DNA of 64,000 bases from NCBI RefSeq assembly GCF_021134715.1, contig NC_060019.1, positions 5,394,001 through 5,458,000 on the forward strand, in the 5' to 3' direction. The notes beneath the pieces are model-generated. The model saw only the letters and a program-made list of their open reading frames with translations, was not told the DNA's origin and ran no database searches. The translations under genes and the position numbers were made by a program. Position 1 is the first letter of the stretch. Each line of letters begins with the position of its first letter. Below, piece after piece: positions 25,607-35,430 of this stretch. Origin of the DNA: Daphnia pulex. Its lineage: Eukaryota > Arthropoda > Branchiopoda > Diplostraca > Daphniidae.

Positions 25607-26369
25607 AATGTGAAAACTTGTTTAGAGCTGATCACCAAGTTTGAGCAATACCTATGATAAGAAATATATTTATTTAAAAATATTTGTTCTAGCACAATAA
25701 ACAATTCTTACCTTTCCATTTCCAAATTAGGAAAACACAGACGTCTACACCAAGTTTCTTAGAAATGAAAACATATCGTCTGCTTCACAAACATAACTAT
25801 TGATTTGAAAACAAATGACAAACGACAGTCGTTTAGAACATTAAAAGAAACACAACTAACAAATTTACGAAGAAAACTTTCACCATGAAAATATGCTTGA
25901 ATAGAATATAATCAAGGATTCTGACAGATCTATCAATTGGCGACCACTCTGGTTGAACTGACATACACTACAGCAGACGACTGTTGAAAATTGTCAAAAC
26001 GTCAACAACAAGCACGCCGGATGGGTCTAATCAGCATATAGCTATAGAGCGCACTAAACCAAAAATATGAAAAAAACAAATCACTGAAATCAGTTGACAG
26101 TTATATTCTTGAAAATAAATAAGAAGTTAACAAAGTTAGATTCAGTTATGAACATTGTTATCATTGTGGCTTATGAGGCGATGAGGCAAAAATATAAAAC
26201 AAAAATAATTCTAAATCCTAAATGTACATATAGCTACGCCCTTTTTCTTTTTGTTGATTAATGCTATTTAGCTTATTATACCAAAGTATTGCTTTGTTTA
26301 GCTACCATTCGTTTCAAATTGCCGTTTCCTTTGTTTTTTCTACTTTACTGTGACGTTTAAAGGGATTTC

Positions 26370-26422
26370 TAGCTTAGAGGTATAGCGGTGGCATACGACA
26401 TCAATGAACTAGAGTTCGAACC
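26370..26422 (+). other. tRNA-like A/B box module, left arm
   Basis: The A box TAGCTTAGAGG (26,370-26,380) fits TRGYNNARNNG exactly and the B box GTTCGAACC (26,414-26,422) fits GWTCRANNC. The distance between them is that of a tRNA gene. Stems are poor, so it is a tRNA-derived promoter-like sequence rather than a tRNA. An inverted copy lies in the right arm at about 27,305-27,368. Confidence 0.55.
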
Positions 26423-26812
26423 GGGAAGAATACATAAAGCTTTATCACAAGTTTAATCAGGTGTGTTTTAGCGAATTATGTTGACACATCATAATTATTT
26501 TCAGCAATTTAACATTTCAAACATCGTGTGTTAAAAATTAACGTAATACGAAAATGTAAACAAAGATTTACTGCTTGTAAAAAATTCGAATGGAATTCAT
26601 TTATATCAAAATAAAAAACGGCAAATGTAAGTTTCTTAAAAATTTCAAAATAGATCCGATTATTTCGTGACCAAAAAATAGAAAATTGAGAATTCTGCTG
26701 AAAAAGCAAAAGCAACAGAAAAACTCTAATAAAACTCTTTCAAGACGCGTTTACTTTAAGTACAGCCGAACGGAATGGTCCTGCGACGCTAAAATTCTTC
26801 TCGGCCCGAGAA

Positions 26813-26892
26813 GTTGTCTTATGGCGCAAATGGGCTTTTCATATTGCTTTTTATATATTTAATTTTTTAGCCCATTTGCGCCATAAGACAAC
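26813..26892. repeat. Perfect 24-bp inverted repeat near palindrome centre
   Basis: The arm at 26,813-26,836 (GTTGTCTTATGGCGCAAATG plus GGCT) is exactly complementary to 26,869-26,892, around a 32-nt AT-rich loop. It begins right after the internal CCCGAGAAG terminus at 26,805. Confidence 0.9.
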
Positions 26893-26993
26893 ACGGCCGG
26901 CGTCGGAGTGATCCGATACTTTGTGCGCCACTTTTCTAGGCATAAAAAATAGGGGAAAAAATCTGAAAAAAATTTAGACAATAGAAAAAACGT

Positions 26994-27035
26994 AAAATGA
27001 CATAAATCCCAAGTTTGGTGAATTTATGTCATTTT
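26994..27035. repeat. Perfect 14-bp inverted repeat in palindrome centre
   Basis: AAAATGACATAAAT (26,994-27,007) and ATTTATGTCATTTT (27,022-27,035) are exact inverted copies around a 14-nt loop. It sits in the non-palindromic centre between the two large arms. Confidence 0.9.
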
Positions 27036-27304
27036 TTCGATTTTTGCCACCCGAAAAACCCATATGAAAAATACACGCCGCCTTATGGAACGGTGCGGGG
27101 TGATCCCATACTTATGGAGGGGACTGTAAATGAATTCCATTCGAATTTTTTACAAGCAGTAAATCTTTGTTTACATTTTCGTATTACGTTAATTTTTAAC
27201 ACACGATGTTTGGAATGTTAAATTGCTGAAAATAATTATGATGTGTCAACATAATTCGCTAAAACACACCTGATTAAACTTGTGATAAAGCTTTATGTAT
27301 TCTT

Positions 27305-27368
27305 CCGGGTCCGAACTCTAGTTCATTGATGTCGTATGCCACCGCTATACCTCTAAGCTAGAAATCCC
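27305..27368 (-). other. tRNA-like A/B box module, right arm
   Basis: Inverted copy of the module at 26,370-26,422. The B box region reads GAGTTCGGACC on the minus strand (one change from the left arm) and the A box TAGCTTAGAGG is intact. Confidence 0.55.
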
Positions 27369-28068
27369 TTTAAAACAAGTCACAGTAAAGTAGAAAAAAC
27401 AAAGAAAACGGCAATTTGAAACGAATGGTAGCTAAACAAAGCAATACTTTGGTACAATAAGCTAAATAGCATTAATCAACAAAAAGAAAAAAGGCGTAGC
27501 TATTAAGGATTTAGAATTATTTTTGTTTTATATTTTTGCCTCATCGCCTCATAAGCCACAATGATAACAATGTTCATAACTGAATCTAACTTTGTTAACT
27601 TCTTATTTATTTTTAAGAATATAACTGTCAACTGATTTCAGTGATTTGTTTTTTTCATATTTTTGGTTTAGTGCGCTTTATAGCTATATGCTGATTAGAC
27701 CCATTCGGCGTGCTTGTTGTTGACGTTTTGACAATTTTCATCAGTCGTCTGCTGTAGTGTTTGTCAGTTCAACCAGAGTGGTCGCCAATTGATAGAGCTG
27801 TCAGAATCCTTGATTATATTCTATTCAAGCATATTTTCATGGTGAAAGTTTTCTTCGTAAATTTGTTAGTTGTGTTTCTTTTAATGTTCTAAACGACTGT
27901 CGTTTGTCATTTGTTTTCAAATCAATAATTATGTTTGTGAAGCAGACGATATGTTTTCATTTCTAAGAAACTTGGTGTAGACGTCTGTTTTTTTCCTTAA
28001 TTTGGAAAGGTAAGAATTGTTTTTGTGCTAGAACAAATATTTTTATATAATTATGTTTATTATTATAG

Positions 28069-28374
28069 GTGTGTTGACTGAAAAGATGTTTTTCACTGGA
28101 GGATCTGGGTATATCGGAAGCCCCTGTGTAGTTGAGCTTATGGAACTGGCTATCTGGTTATTTCTTGCGAGAAGTTTGGGAAGATTGGCTGCTTCTGGAA
28201 GTGATAGCATTCAGCTAAGGTAAGAATTGTTTATTTTTTCTGTGAGAACAAATGTTTTATATATAATTCTGCTTCTGTTCTTTCAGCCGAGTAATAAAAG
28301 AAATAACCTTAACATTGCCAAGGAATAAGTCATTGGAAAGAATAATTCACTATACAGTAGCGAAGAAGTTAACG
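28069..28374 (+). pseudogene. GALE-like exon pair captured in the TIR element
   Basis: The first exon-like stretch (28,069-28,219) follows TATTATAG and ends at GTAAGA. It encodes MFFTGGSGYIGSPCVVELM, then continues in another frame as ETGYLVISCEKF. The second (28,287-28,374) follows TTTCAG and encodes RVIKEIT, like the ESLxRVxEIT segment that follows the Rossmann loop in UDP-glucose 4-epimerases. Retained intron borders show capture of genomic DNA, not of a reverse-transcribed mRNA. Frame breaks and absence of the catalytic domain (YxxxK) make it non-functional. Other extended SDR enzymes are an alternative source. Confidence 0.6.
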
Positions 28375-28416
28375 GTAATTTTTAGTTAAAGCGTTTTGAT
28401 GTGACAAGACGAGAAG

Positions 28417-29271
28417 GGTCCCGGACATTCAGGCCAGTGACATTCAGGCCAGCGACATTCAGGCCAGTGGCCTGAAAGTCCCCGCCACTGGCCTGAATAT
28501 CCAGATCCTTTCAGGCCAGTGGCTGCAGTAGGTAAATTTTCATTTTCAAAGTCTTGAGTCTCTACATACCGTGTTTTGGCGTTTTAGAAATATTTTTAGA
28601 AGTTGGGAAGGGGTCAGTTTCGTGTCGTCAGAAGAAGTCAGTTTTAGCATAAATTTAGGGAAGTTTTTCATTACAAGTCCCAACAAAACAATTTTGAGCA
28701 GAAAATACCAAAAACAAAAGAAAATCGTTACAAAAACAAACAAAAATAGATACAAAGTAACGTTGGGGTTGTTGATTGGAAGAATAGGTAGTAAGCGAGC
28801 TCTTCAATGTTCAATTCACATGAAGCTTTTAAATTTTATCTGAGACGACATCTTATCTCTGAAAGAGTTCCCGAGTTAAAATTTCTCACTGACATGCGAA
28901 ATTGAACGTAAATTTGATGAGGATAAAAAAATCCGTCAGATAAAGATTTACATTACAGAACCGTCGTGTGTTTGTAAAGTTCAAGTATTTTATAGTAATG
29001 GAGGTAATGGTTTAAAAAGTTCATGATACACTTCCTAACTTGCCATTCAACTAAAATTTAAAATCACAGACTATTTCAATAAAATTCGCTGCCTTTTTTC
29101 TTTAGTGTAGGAGGGTGATTCATTTAAGGCTAGAGTTATTATTATGGCAAAGGGGTTGGCTATATCTTACTGACCTGAAAGTCCCCTGGCACTGGCCTGA
29201 ATGTCTCCCGTTCAGGCCAGTGGCCTGAATGTCGCTGGCCTGAACGTCGCTGGCCTGAACGTCACACATCC
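28417..29271. mobile_element. 855-bp element with iterated GACATTCAGGCCAG ends
   Basis: Both ends consist of several head-to-tail copies of a motif of about 16 bp, GACATTCAGGCCAGTG, arranged as inverted ends. The element is flanked on both sides by GACGAGAAG (28,408-28,416 and 29,272-29,280). A 9-bp duplication fits a Mutator-like mechanism; 8-9 bp would also fit Merlin or hAT. The interior holds a 90-codon chance ORF with no recognisable domain. It interrupts the captured gene segment between the GALE-like and paramyosin exons. Confidence 0.75.
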
Positions 29272-30207
29272 GACGAGAAGAATAATTCTCTATTTTGAAA
29301 ATATCTAGGCGAAGAAGTTAAATCTCAAGAACAGAGCTGAGAAACGCCCAATTGATAATTCTACCAGCAAAGATTCATCAAGTAGTTCATTCAGGGCTGA
29401 GAAAGAGAAGTCAAAGTTGCAGAAGGAGCTGTTGTCTTCTGTTGTCTCTGCAGTCGAGCTTATTTCTCAAGTTGAGTCAGCCTACAAAGAAAGGGTAAGA
29501 TCCCATTGTAGATTATTCTTGAACAGGATGGAATAATTATTCTTAAATCGTTGTTTATTTTTCCAGGCCAGTTAAAACGTACACCAAGCAAGTAGAAAAG
29601 TTAGATTTGCAATTTCATGAGTACACACTCTAAGTGGAAGAGCTCAACAGCATATTATCGACATCAGCAGCCACAAAACTCGTTTGTATACTTTTAGACA
29701 ACGATTAATTTACAATTTGTTGAAGGAAAATGATCACAATAAATTTATTTGGTCAACAGGAAAAAATTGAAGCAAGGAAGTTCGATAGCTGAAATTCAGC
29801 TACGAAAATATCAGCTATATGAAGACCAACTCAGCTCAAGCCAAATCAATTCGAACATCTGCGTCGTCGCTTTGAAGACAAAGAACGCATCCAAGTAGGC
29901 CTACGAACCCAGCTAGCATGTCTTTATTGGTAAAATATTTTTTTCCGACAATATTCTTCGATCGATAACCCACATATTGGTATAATATTATATTATTACT
30001 TTGTTGCGACAAGGTGGCTGTCAAATTTTTTTGTTATTTTCCGAATAAATGACTATTATCAAAGATGAATAAATTAATATAATTTTTTTTATTTTCCCAA
30101 TAACGGATCATTAAATAAGGAATACATCGTTTTCTATGAAAAAGCTATAGTCTTTTACATTTACCACATGTTCAAAATCCTAAATGATTGGATAGCTGCT
30201 GCCTTTT

Positions 30208-30282
30208 AATCCGAGAGTGGGTTTGAACCATCGTCATTTATGTCACCAATCCAACACTATAACCACTACACCAGAAACGGTG
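30208..30282 (-). other. tRNA-like module, minus strand copy
   Basis: On the minus strand the A-box-like TGGTGTAGTGG is followed by TTATAGTGTTGGATTGGTGA and the B box GGTTCAAACCC. It matches the plus-strand module at 31,117 closely. It is probably tRNA-derived; the stems are degenerate. Confidence 0.55.
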
Positions 30283-31116
30283 ATGAAATTAAAGTCCCTA
30301 TGTGACCAGATGGATAGTGCATACTTACACATTGTCATGGTTATAGCCCAGCGTGAGCATAATCGATTTAATTTACATCAGTGTAGGGATTTATGATTAT
30401 TGAGACTATTTGTTTCATAAGTCATTTGTTTGCTGAAAGTGGGTTTGAACCAACCTCCATAGAGTTACCTATATGGATATATAATAATAGCAGTTTTAAC
30501 ATTTCATCTCCTTAACGTTTAAGATAAATTATATCACGTTAGCGTGAAGGTAGAGTTTTAAATTCGAAGTACGTAAGTTAGTTATTCGAGACTTGTGCAA
30601 GATTTGGATTTTAAGACAATTGGATTGTTCAGTTAGGCAATTGTATGCAGAACTAACGAATTGAATACGATATAAAACATTTAGGATTTTGAACGCATGT
30701 TAAATGTAAAAGACTATAGCTTTTTCATAAAAAAAGGATTTATTATTTTTTTAATGGTCCGTTATTGGGAAAATAACAAAAAGGTAATATTGATTTATTC
30801 ATCTTTCTTAATAGTCATTCATTGGGAAAACAACAAAACAATTTAACAGCCACCTTGACGCAGCAAAGTAATAATCTAATATTATACCAATATGTGGGTT
30901 ATCGACCGAAGAATATTCTTGGAAAACAATATTTTACCATTACGGGACTAGACTTATCCATTTTTTGGCCGTAGGGACATCCTTGGCGAGATCCTCTGCA
31001 TCTGTCTATTGCCTGTCGGGACAAACCCCTATAGGGAATCCCCTCTTAACCCTTGTTTACGTGGCTTCTAGAAGTTAAAAACTGTTATTGCCTCAAGTCG
31101 AAAAACATTCATAACA

Positions 31117-31178
31117 CCGCTGTTGGTGTAGTGGTTATAGCATTGGATTGGTGACTCAAGGTGTGATGGTTCAAACCC
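31117..31178 (+). other. tRNA-like module, plus strand copy
   Basis: A box TGGTGTAGTGG (31,124-31,134), an anticodon-like loop TTGGTGA (central GGT, threonine type) and B box GGTTCAAACCC are in order and spacing of a tRNA gene. The arms pair imperfectly. It lies inside the CCCAGCTAGCA-ended element. Confidence 0.55.
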
Positions 31179-32637
31179 ACTCAAGACCAAACACAAGAAC
31201 TTGTCTAATAACAAGTGTAAGATGAATAAATATTCCACGCTGGACTATATAATCATAAACACACCAAACAGATTACCGTTAAAATTTTAAAAGTAGTAAA
31301 ACTGTTATTTCACCAATAAAAGTAAAATAAATAAAACAAATTGAAAAAATATTGTGAGCCAACAAATTTGGGTGCAAAAATATATTGGAAAAATATTTAA
31401 AAAAATTATTTTACCAACATCTCAATTGTAGGAATATAATATTTTAGCAATATTTGGGAAATATACTCTGCTAGCTGGGTTACTACGCTTCAAAGAAAGA
31501 TAATCGTAACAAGGCGACAGATTTCCCATTTGACTCACGAACTGGACAAAACTTGCGAACTAAAAGATCAGCTTACCCGTGAAAACAAGAAATTGGGCGG
31601 TAAGTTCATATTTTCCGAGTTTCACTTGTTATTTTCTAACAATATTTCCTTTACTAGATGAGAACGCTGAGCTTAAGAGCCAGTACTCTGAACTCAACTG
31701 CAGATTCCATGAGTTAGAAATTGAATATCGCCGTCTAGAAAATGAACGTGAAGAGTTGGCATACAAAGAAATTCAGAGGCTGTACGTATATTGACATAAA
31801 ATGATTTAGATCATTTGATTAACAATTCTTTTTTTTATAACATTCAGGCTCGTAACGGTGAAGAATATCGCGTTCCACTCATGGAGTTGCAGCTGAGATG
31901 AACGAATTCATCTCGATATGGAACACTTCATGATAAGGAGGAAGAGCTCGAGTCTATCAAGTAATTTTATCGGCTTTAGCGCTAAAGTAATTCCATTTGA
32001 GTCACTTATTCACTCCCAAACGATTTTGAAAAGAAGCAAATGTCTATATCTAAATCAACCAGTTGAACTCTCGTCTTGTCCATGCGGAAACCAAGTTGAA
32101 AACCGAAATTCAGCGCATCCGGAAGAAGATGATGATCACAATCACCGAGTTGGAAATGACATTCGACGTTGCAAACAAAAACAACATATCGAGCAATCCC
32201 TGCAAATTGTCGTAAATTTTTAGGCAACTATCCAATTATCTGGTTTTTTGCATATTATCAGTTTCTACTCTTGATATGTTGTATTGAAATTTGGCAAAGT
32301 TTTCATTTTGTATAATTTAAAGGAAAACAATAAATATCTTGAGATTTATTTTTATCAAATCTGCTTTCCACCTCAGTGTAAGATCTATCGTATTAATTTT
32401 AGATCACATTGTTGAATTCATGTATAAAGCATTTAAAGATGGACTTGGAATGCAATTGTGTGTCAATTGAAGAATGGATTTAAATGGTCCGATTTACAGT
32501 TTTTATTCAGTTTCAAAACGGAAACAACAGCGTTATTTTACAGTTTATTATCCGCTCTTTCGTATACATTCGAAACGCTTTTCGCAGCGATTTGATGGAT
32601 AAAAAATTCGAATCCGGACGGAAAAATTCTTCTCGGG

Positions 32638-32848
32638 ATAAAAAATGAAGAAAATAAAGGAAATAATGCAATTTTTTGAATGTTTCTTGTTGAATGGGAT
32701 GACAAATAAAGAAAATAAAGGAAATAATGCAATTTTTTGAATATTTCTTGTTGAATGCGATAAAAAATGAAGAAAATAAAGAAAATAATGCAATTTTTGG
32801 AATGTTTCTTGTTGAATGCGATGAAAAAAAAAGAAAATAAAGGAAATA
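32638..32848. repeat. 60-bp satellite, right remnant (about 3.5 units)
   Basis: Same unit and orientation as 22,385-23,305. It is bounded on the left by the right end of the 9.3-kb element and on the right by the CCCAGGTAAC end of the next transposon, so two independent insertions hit one array. Confidence 0.92.
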
Positions 32849-33313
32849 CCCAGGTAACAATTTTCATGTCGTTTTGATGTGCTGTTGAAATACTTTTGAC
32901 ATCAACTTTTAGACAAAAAAAGATTGAAAAGAGTAATATCGTTTAGACATCAATGTTGTCCGCCCAACGAAGTTCGTTTGGACATGAAAAAATAACATCA
33001 ATTTTGTCACATGAAAATGAAGTTTGAATATATTACCTCGGTATGAAATTGAAACCACGTCTAATTATGTTTATAACAAAGATATACAAAACACTGCCTT
33101 AAATGGATGTCAATTAAACCGCAGGACATTGATATCAATAAAAATGCATGAATTAGATATCGTTTTAATGTTTCATTTTAAATATTTTTTAATATCAATA
33201 AAACATCCAAAAGACATGTTTTTTTTTTAAATCCGAAATATCTGTATTTTGCAAGAAATTCAAGTGTCAACAAATACAATAACTAAACAATTTAAAATAA
33301 ATTATTAAATTGT

Positions 33314-34904
33314 TTATTTGTTGGCGGCTTTCTTCATCTGATTCCTTGTTTTGGTGAAAACTTCAATACATTTCCCATGTATAGCAGTCACGGTCTCATT
33401 TGGAAATCTATTGCGGATCGCATCTGAAAAGTAATAGTAAAATTTTGTTAATTTGATTGAAATGCCTATACATTAACTAAAAATGATTACTTTCGATGCA
33501 TTGATAGACGTCAAGGCCTTTGAATTTGCGAACAACGGTTTCGCCAGCTTTGCTTTCTATCCCACAAAATGTGTAAAACGACCATAAATCAGGGCCAATT
33601 ACGTGTTTCAAAGTGTTGCTCACAGTTTTGTTGAAGTTCCCTTCCTTGCCACAAAATGCAAGTTCTAACTCTGTAAAAAAAGTGCATTGTTCATGACATA
33701 TATATAGAGATCTGCAATGTAATAGAAACTAATTTACCAATTTTCTTACGACTTTACGGTCCATTTTCAATAAATTATCCAACCTTTCTAATTCCGCAAT
33801 ATTGTTTAACGGCAACTTAAATTTGGAATCGCGAACAATATCATCGTCTTCAGGTTCATCACATGCTACTTTCCTAACATTAAGCAAAGTTTTCATTCCT
33901 ATTACGATAAAATAGTTGCAATTAGTGATATGATTCCATGAATAAATTGTAAGTTTAATGTTCTTTAAGTATGTAAGTTAAGGTCCATCTCAAAAAATTT
34001 TCTTTGCATGGCTTCTGGGCTACTACCAAACAAATTTTTCGTTAAACAATTAATATAACATTATATCAATCACAATTATTACTGTTAACTTACAGTACAA
34101 TCTGCGGACGTGACACAGACTTATCAGTAAGCAAACTCTCGTTGAAAGTATTCATGTTAGCAGGAGCTGCCTCGATTCTTCCTTTATCTCCCTCCTTGGT
34201 CAATTTCCTTTGGCTGTGTACAACATAATCATCTTCATCAGATCCGGATGAGTTATTGTCATCTATGAACCAAAAAAAAGTTGTAGTGAAGCGTTGAAGA
34301 CATAACATTCAACAAAGGGAAATTAACCTGACAAGTTTTCTTCGTTCCTGGTTTCTTCATACTTCTCTGTATCAGAGCTACCTGAACTGTTATCGTTGAC
34401 TCCATTGTAGCTTGGATCTTCCAAATCACTTTCCGTTCCAAGAGGCTGAGCATCTTGATCATGTTCATCAGCACGTAACTCTTCATGGACTTTCTGGGTA
34501 CTAGTAAGAAGAGGATCTCCAAGAACAGAAACAACTTGAGAGGCTGTGATATCTTCAAATACACCTGCAAAAATGTAATAAAATTAGTCATTGTTTTACA
34601 GTTTCATTATTCACTTTTACTGACCTAGTTCAGGGGTATCAGGTTTGTTAACTTTTGTAACACGAGTAACAGATTTAGGTTTTGAAGCTATTATTGTGTC
34701 ATTATCCTCCCCGAAAACGGCCTTTCTTTTTCTTGGCCGGCTCGATTGTCTAAGCGAAGTTGTGTGACCATCAGAAGAACCACCAGCTTTAGGAGAAGAA
34801 TTTTCTACGCGATTTTGTGAACTATTAGCTCGTGCACCTCCTCTGACTGTGATTTTAGCAACGGTTTTCTGTTGTTTCAGTGCTTTCCCCTTATTACTAC
34901 TCAT
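33314..34904 (-). CDS. DUF4806-like transposon accessory protein, spliced
   Basis: Likely exons on the minus strand: 34,904-34,625 (start MSSNKGKALKQQ, basic and serine-rich); 34,564-34,328 and 34,262-34,094 (acidic, serine-rich, DDNNSSGSDEDDY); 33,898-33,738 (FKLPLNNIAELERLDNLL); 33,670-33,491 (GKEGNFNKTVSNTLKHVIG); 33,423-33,314 ending KKAANK. The C-terminal pattern (hydrophobic-P-L start, acidic helix, G.....L, final V....I) fits DUF4806, a domain common in arthropod transposon-associated proteins. A short exon near 34,022 is needed to keep frame, but I cannot find its GT donor, so the gene may be broken there. Its role is unknown; the divergent pairing suggests it works with the transposase, for example as a DNA-binding partner. 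Confidence 0.55.
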
Positions 34905-35430
34905 CTTTCCTTTTGACGTTAACAATGAAAATGAGTACAATTGCGTCTTTCTCTTTCTTGACTTAAACAATATAAAATTAGTACAATGGCGTCTATAATA
35001 TCTCTCTAACTGAAACACTCGAAAATTGGTACAATGGCGTCTATCTCTTTTGTCACTGAAATAAGCCTTTGTTTGTCTTTTGTTGACAACGTTGCCATAT
35101 ATAATTATGATAAAATAAGATATTTTTGATTTAATTATTATACTTGGTTATTGTAAAATAATGTTTTTCAACTTATACTTCATAAATAACAAATAATTTA
35201 TTTATCAAATTATATTTTGAATTTCTTAAAAATAAGTTTTAAAAGCGAAAACTTAAAATGAATGTCCAATTTATGTTTCTGCGCCATCTATTGGTATTCG
35301 AGGTATGTATACTGCTCAAAAAAAGAATAAGCAATTTCCCATCTCTATTAGACGAGCTCAGTAGCTGTTTTCTGAAATTATAACTCGTGAATTCTCTATT
35401 AACTATCAAGAAAACAAGTGTCGTTTTAAC
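34905..35430. promoter_or_regulatory. Divergent promoter region of the transposon
   Basis: This 526-bp gap separates the start codons of the two divergent transposon genes. It contains three copies of a motif, GTACAATGGCGTCTAT at 34,981 and 35,029 and a variant at 34,935, spaced 46 and 48 bp. They could be binding sites for a regulator or for the element's own protein. No TATA box is called with confidence. Confidence 0.45.

Larger units (their letters stand above)
24735..26610 (-). repeat. Left arm of large imperfect palindrome
   Basis: This stretch is the reverse complement of 27,125-29,600 after allowing for a later 0.86-kb insertion in the right arm. Matches include the tRNA-like segment, TGTAAACAAAGATTTACTGC, and fragments of the captured GALE-like and paramyosin exons in the same relative order. 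The left arm holds an additional paramyosin exon fragment. The arms differ by many substitutions, so the palindrome is not recent. Confidence 0.85.
27125..29600 (+). repeat. Right arm of large imperfect palindrome
   Basis: This is the inverted counterpart of 24,735-26,610. It starts with GTAAATGAATTCCATTCGAA and continues through the tRNA-like module (minus strand, about 27,305-27,368), the GALE-like exons and the paramyosin exon. An 855-bp element with a 9-bp flanking duplication (28,417-29,271) was inserted later and makes this arm longer. Confidence 0.85.
29908..31479. mobile_element. 1.57-kb TIR element (CCCAGCTAGCA ends) inside the paramyosin fragment
   Basis: The element starts CCCAGCTAGCATG and ends CTGCTAGCTGGG. 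It lies between two parts of the paramyosin-like sequence. An internal long inverted repeat (about 29,925-30,180 against 30,690-30,955) and two tRNA-like modules in opposite orientation (30,208-30,282 minus, 31,117-31,178 plus) are visible. CTACG occurs just outside both ends, but the spacing is uneven, so the target duplication is unclear. No transposase was seen. The terminal CCCAG is shared with elements at 20,008 and 32,849. Confidence 0.8.
29309..32213 (+). pseudogene. Paramyosin multi-exon pseudogene fragment
   Basis: Six segments in order resemble paramyosin, the thick-filament core coiled coil of invertebrate muscle: 29,309-29,494 (RAEKEKSKLQKEL, SQVESAYKER); 29,567-29,681 (VEKLDLQFHEYTL, stop, VEELN); 29,759-29,905 (HLRRRFEDKERIQ); 31,480-31,599 (LTHELDKT, LTRENKKLGG); 31,658-31,781 (FHELEIEYRRLENEREEL); 31,848-32,213 ([20 protein letters not shown]). 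Exon borders with GT and AG remain (for example GGCG|GTAAGT and TTTACTAG). Stops, frame changes, missing exons and a nested element (29,908-31,479) show decay. The whole lies inside a TIR element, so it is a transduplicated copy. The parent gene is not in the window. Confidence 0.8.
23306..32637. mobile_element. 9.3-kb TIR element carrying captured host gene fragments
   Basis: The left end CCCGAGAAGAATTTTTCCG matches the inverted right end CGGAAAAATTCTTCTCGGG. Similarity extends imperfectly for about 170 bp (23,306-23,475 against 32,480-32,637), including AACGCTGTTGTTTCCG and a stretch ending GGACCATTTAAATCC. Both flanks are the same 60-bp satellite in the same orientation, so the whole 9,332 bp was inserted into that array. 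A clear target duplication is not visible (left TGCAA, right ATAAA). Inside are a large palindrome, GALE-like and paramyosin exons, and nested elements at 28,417 and 29,908. A pair of internal ends (TTCTTCTCGG then CCCGAGAAG, 26,797-26,813) suggests two related elements fused or nested. No transposase gene was recognised. Confidence 0.8.

Noticed and set aside
28571..28843. 90-codon ORF as a transposase
   Set aside because: It lies in an 855-bp element and has no catalytic motif or known domain.
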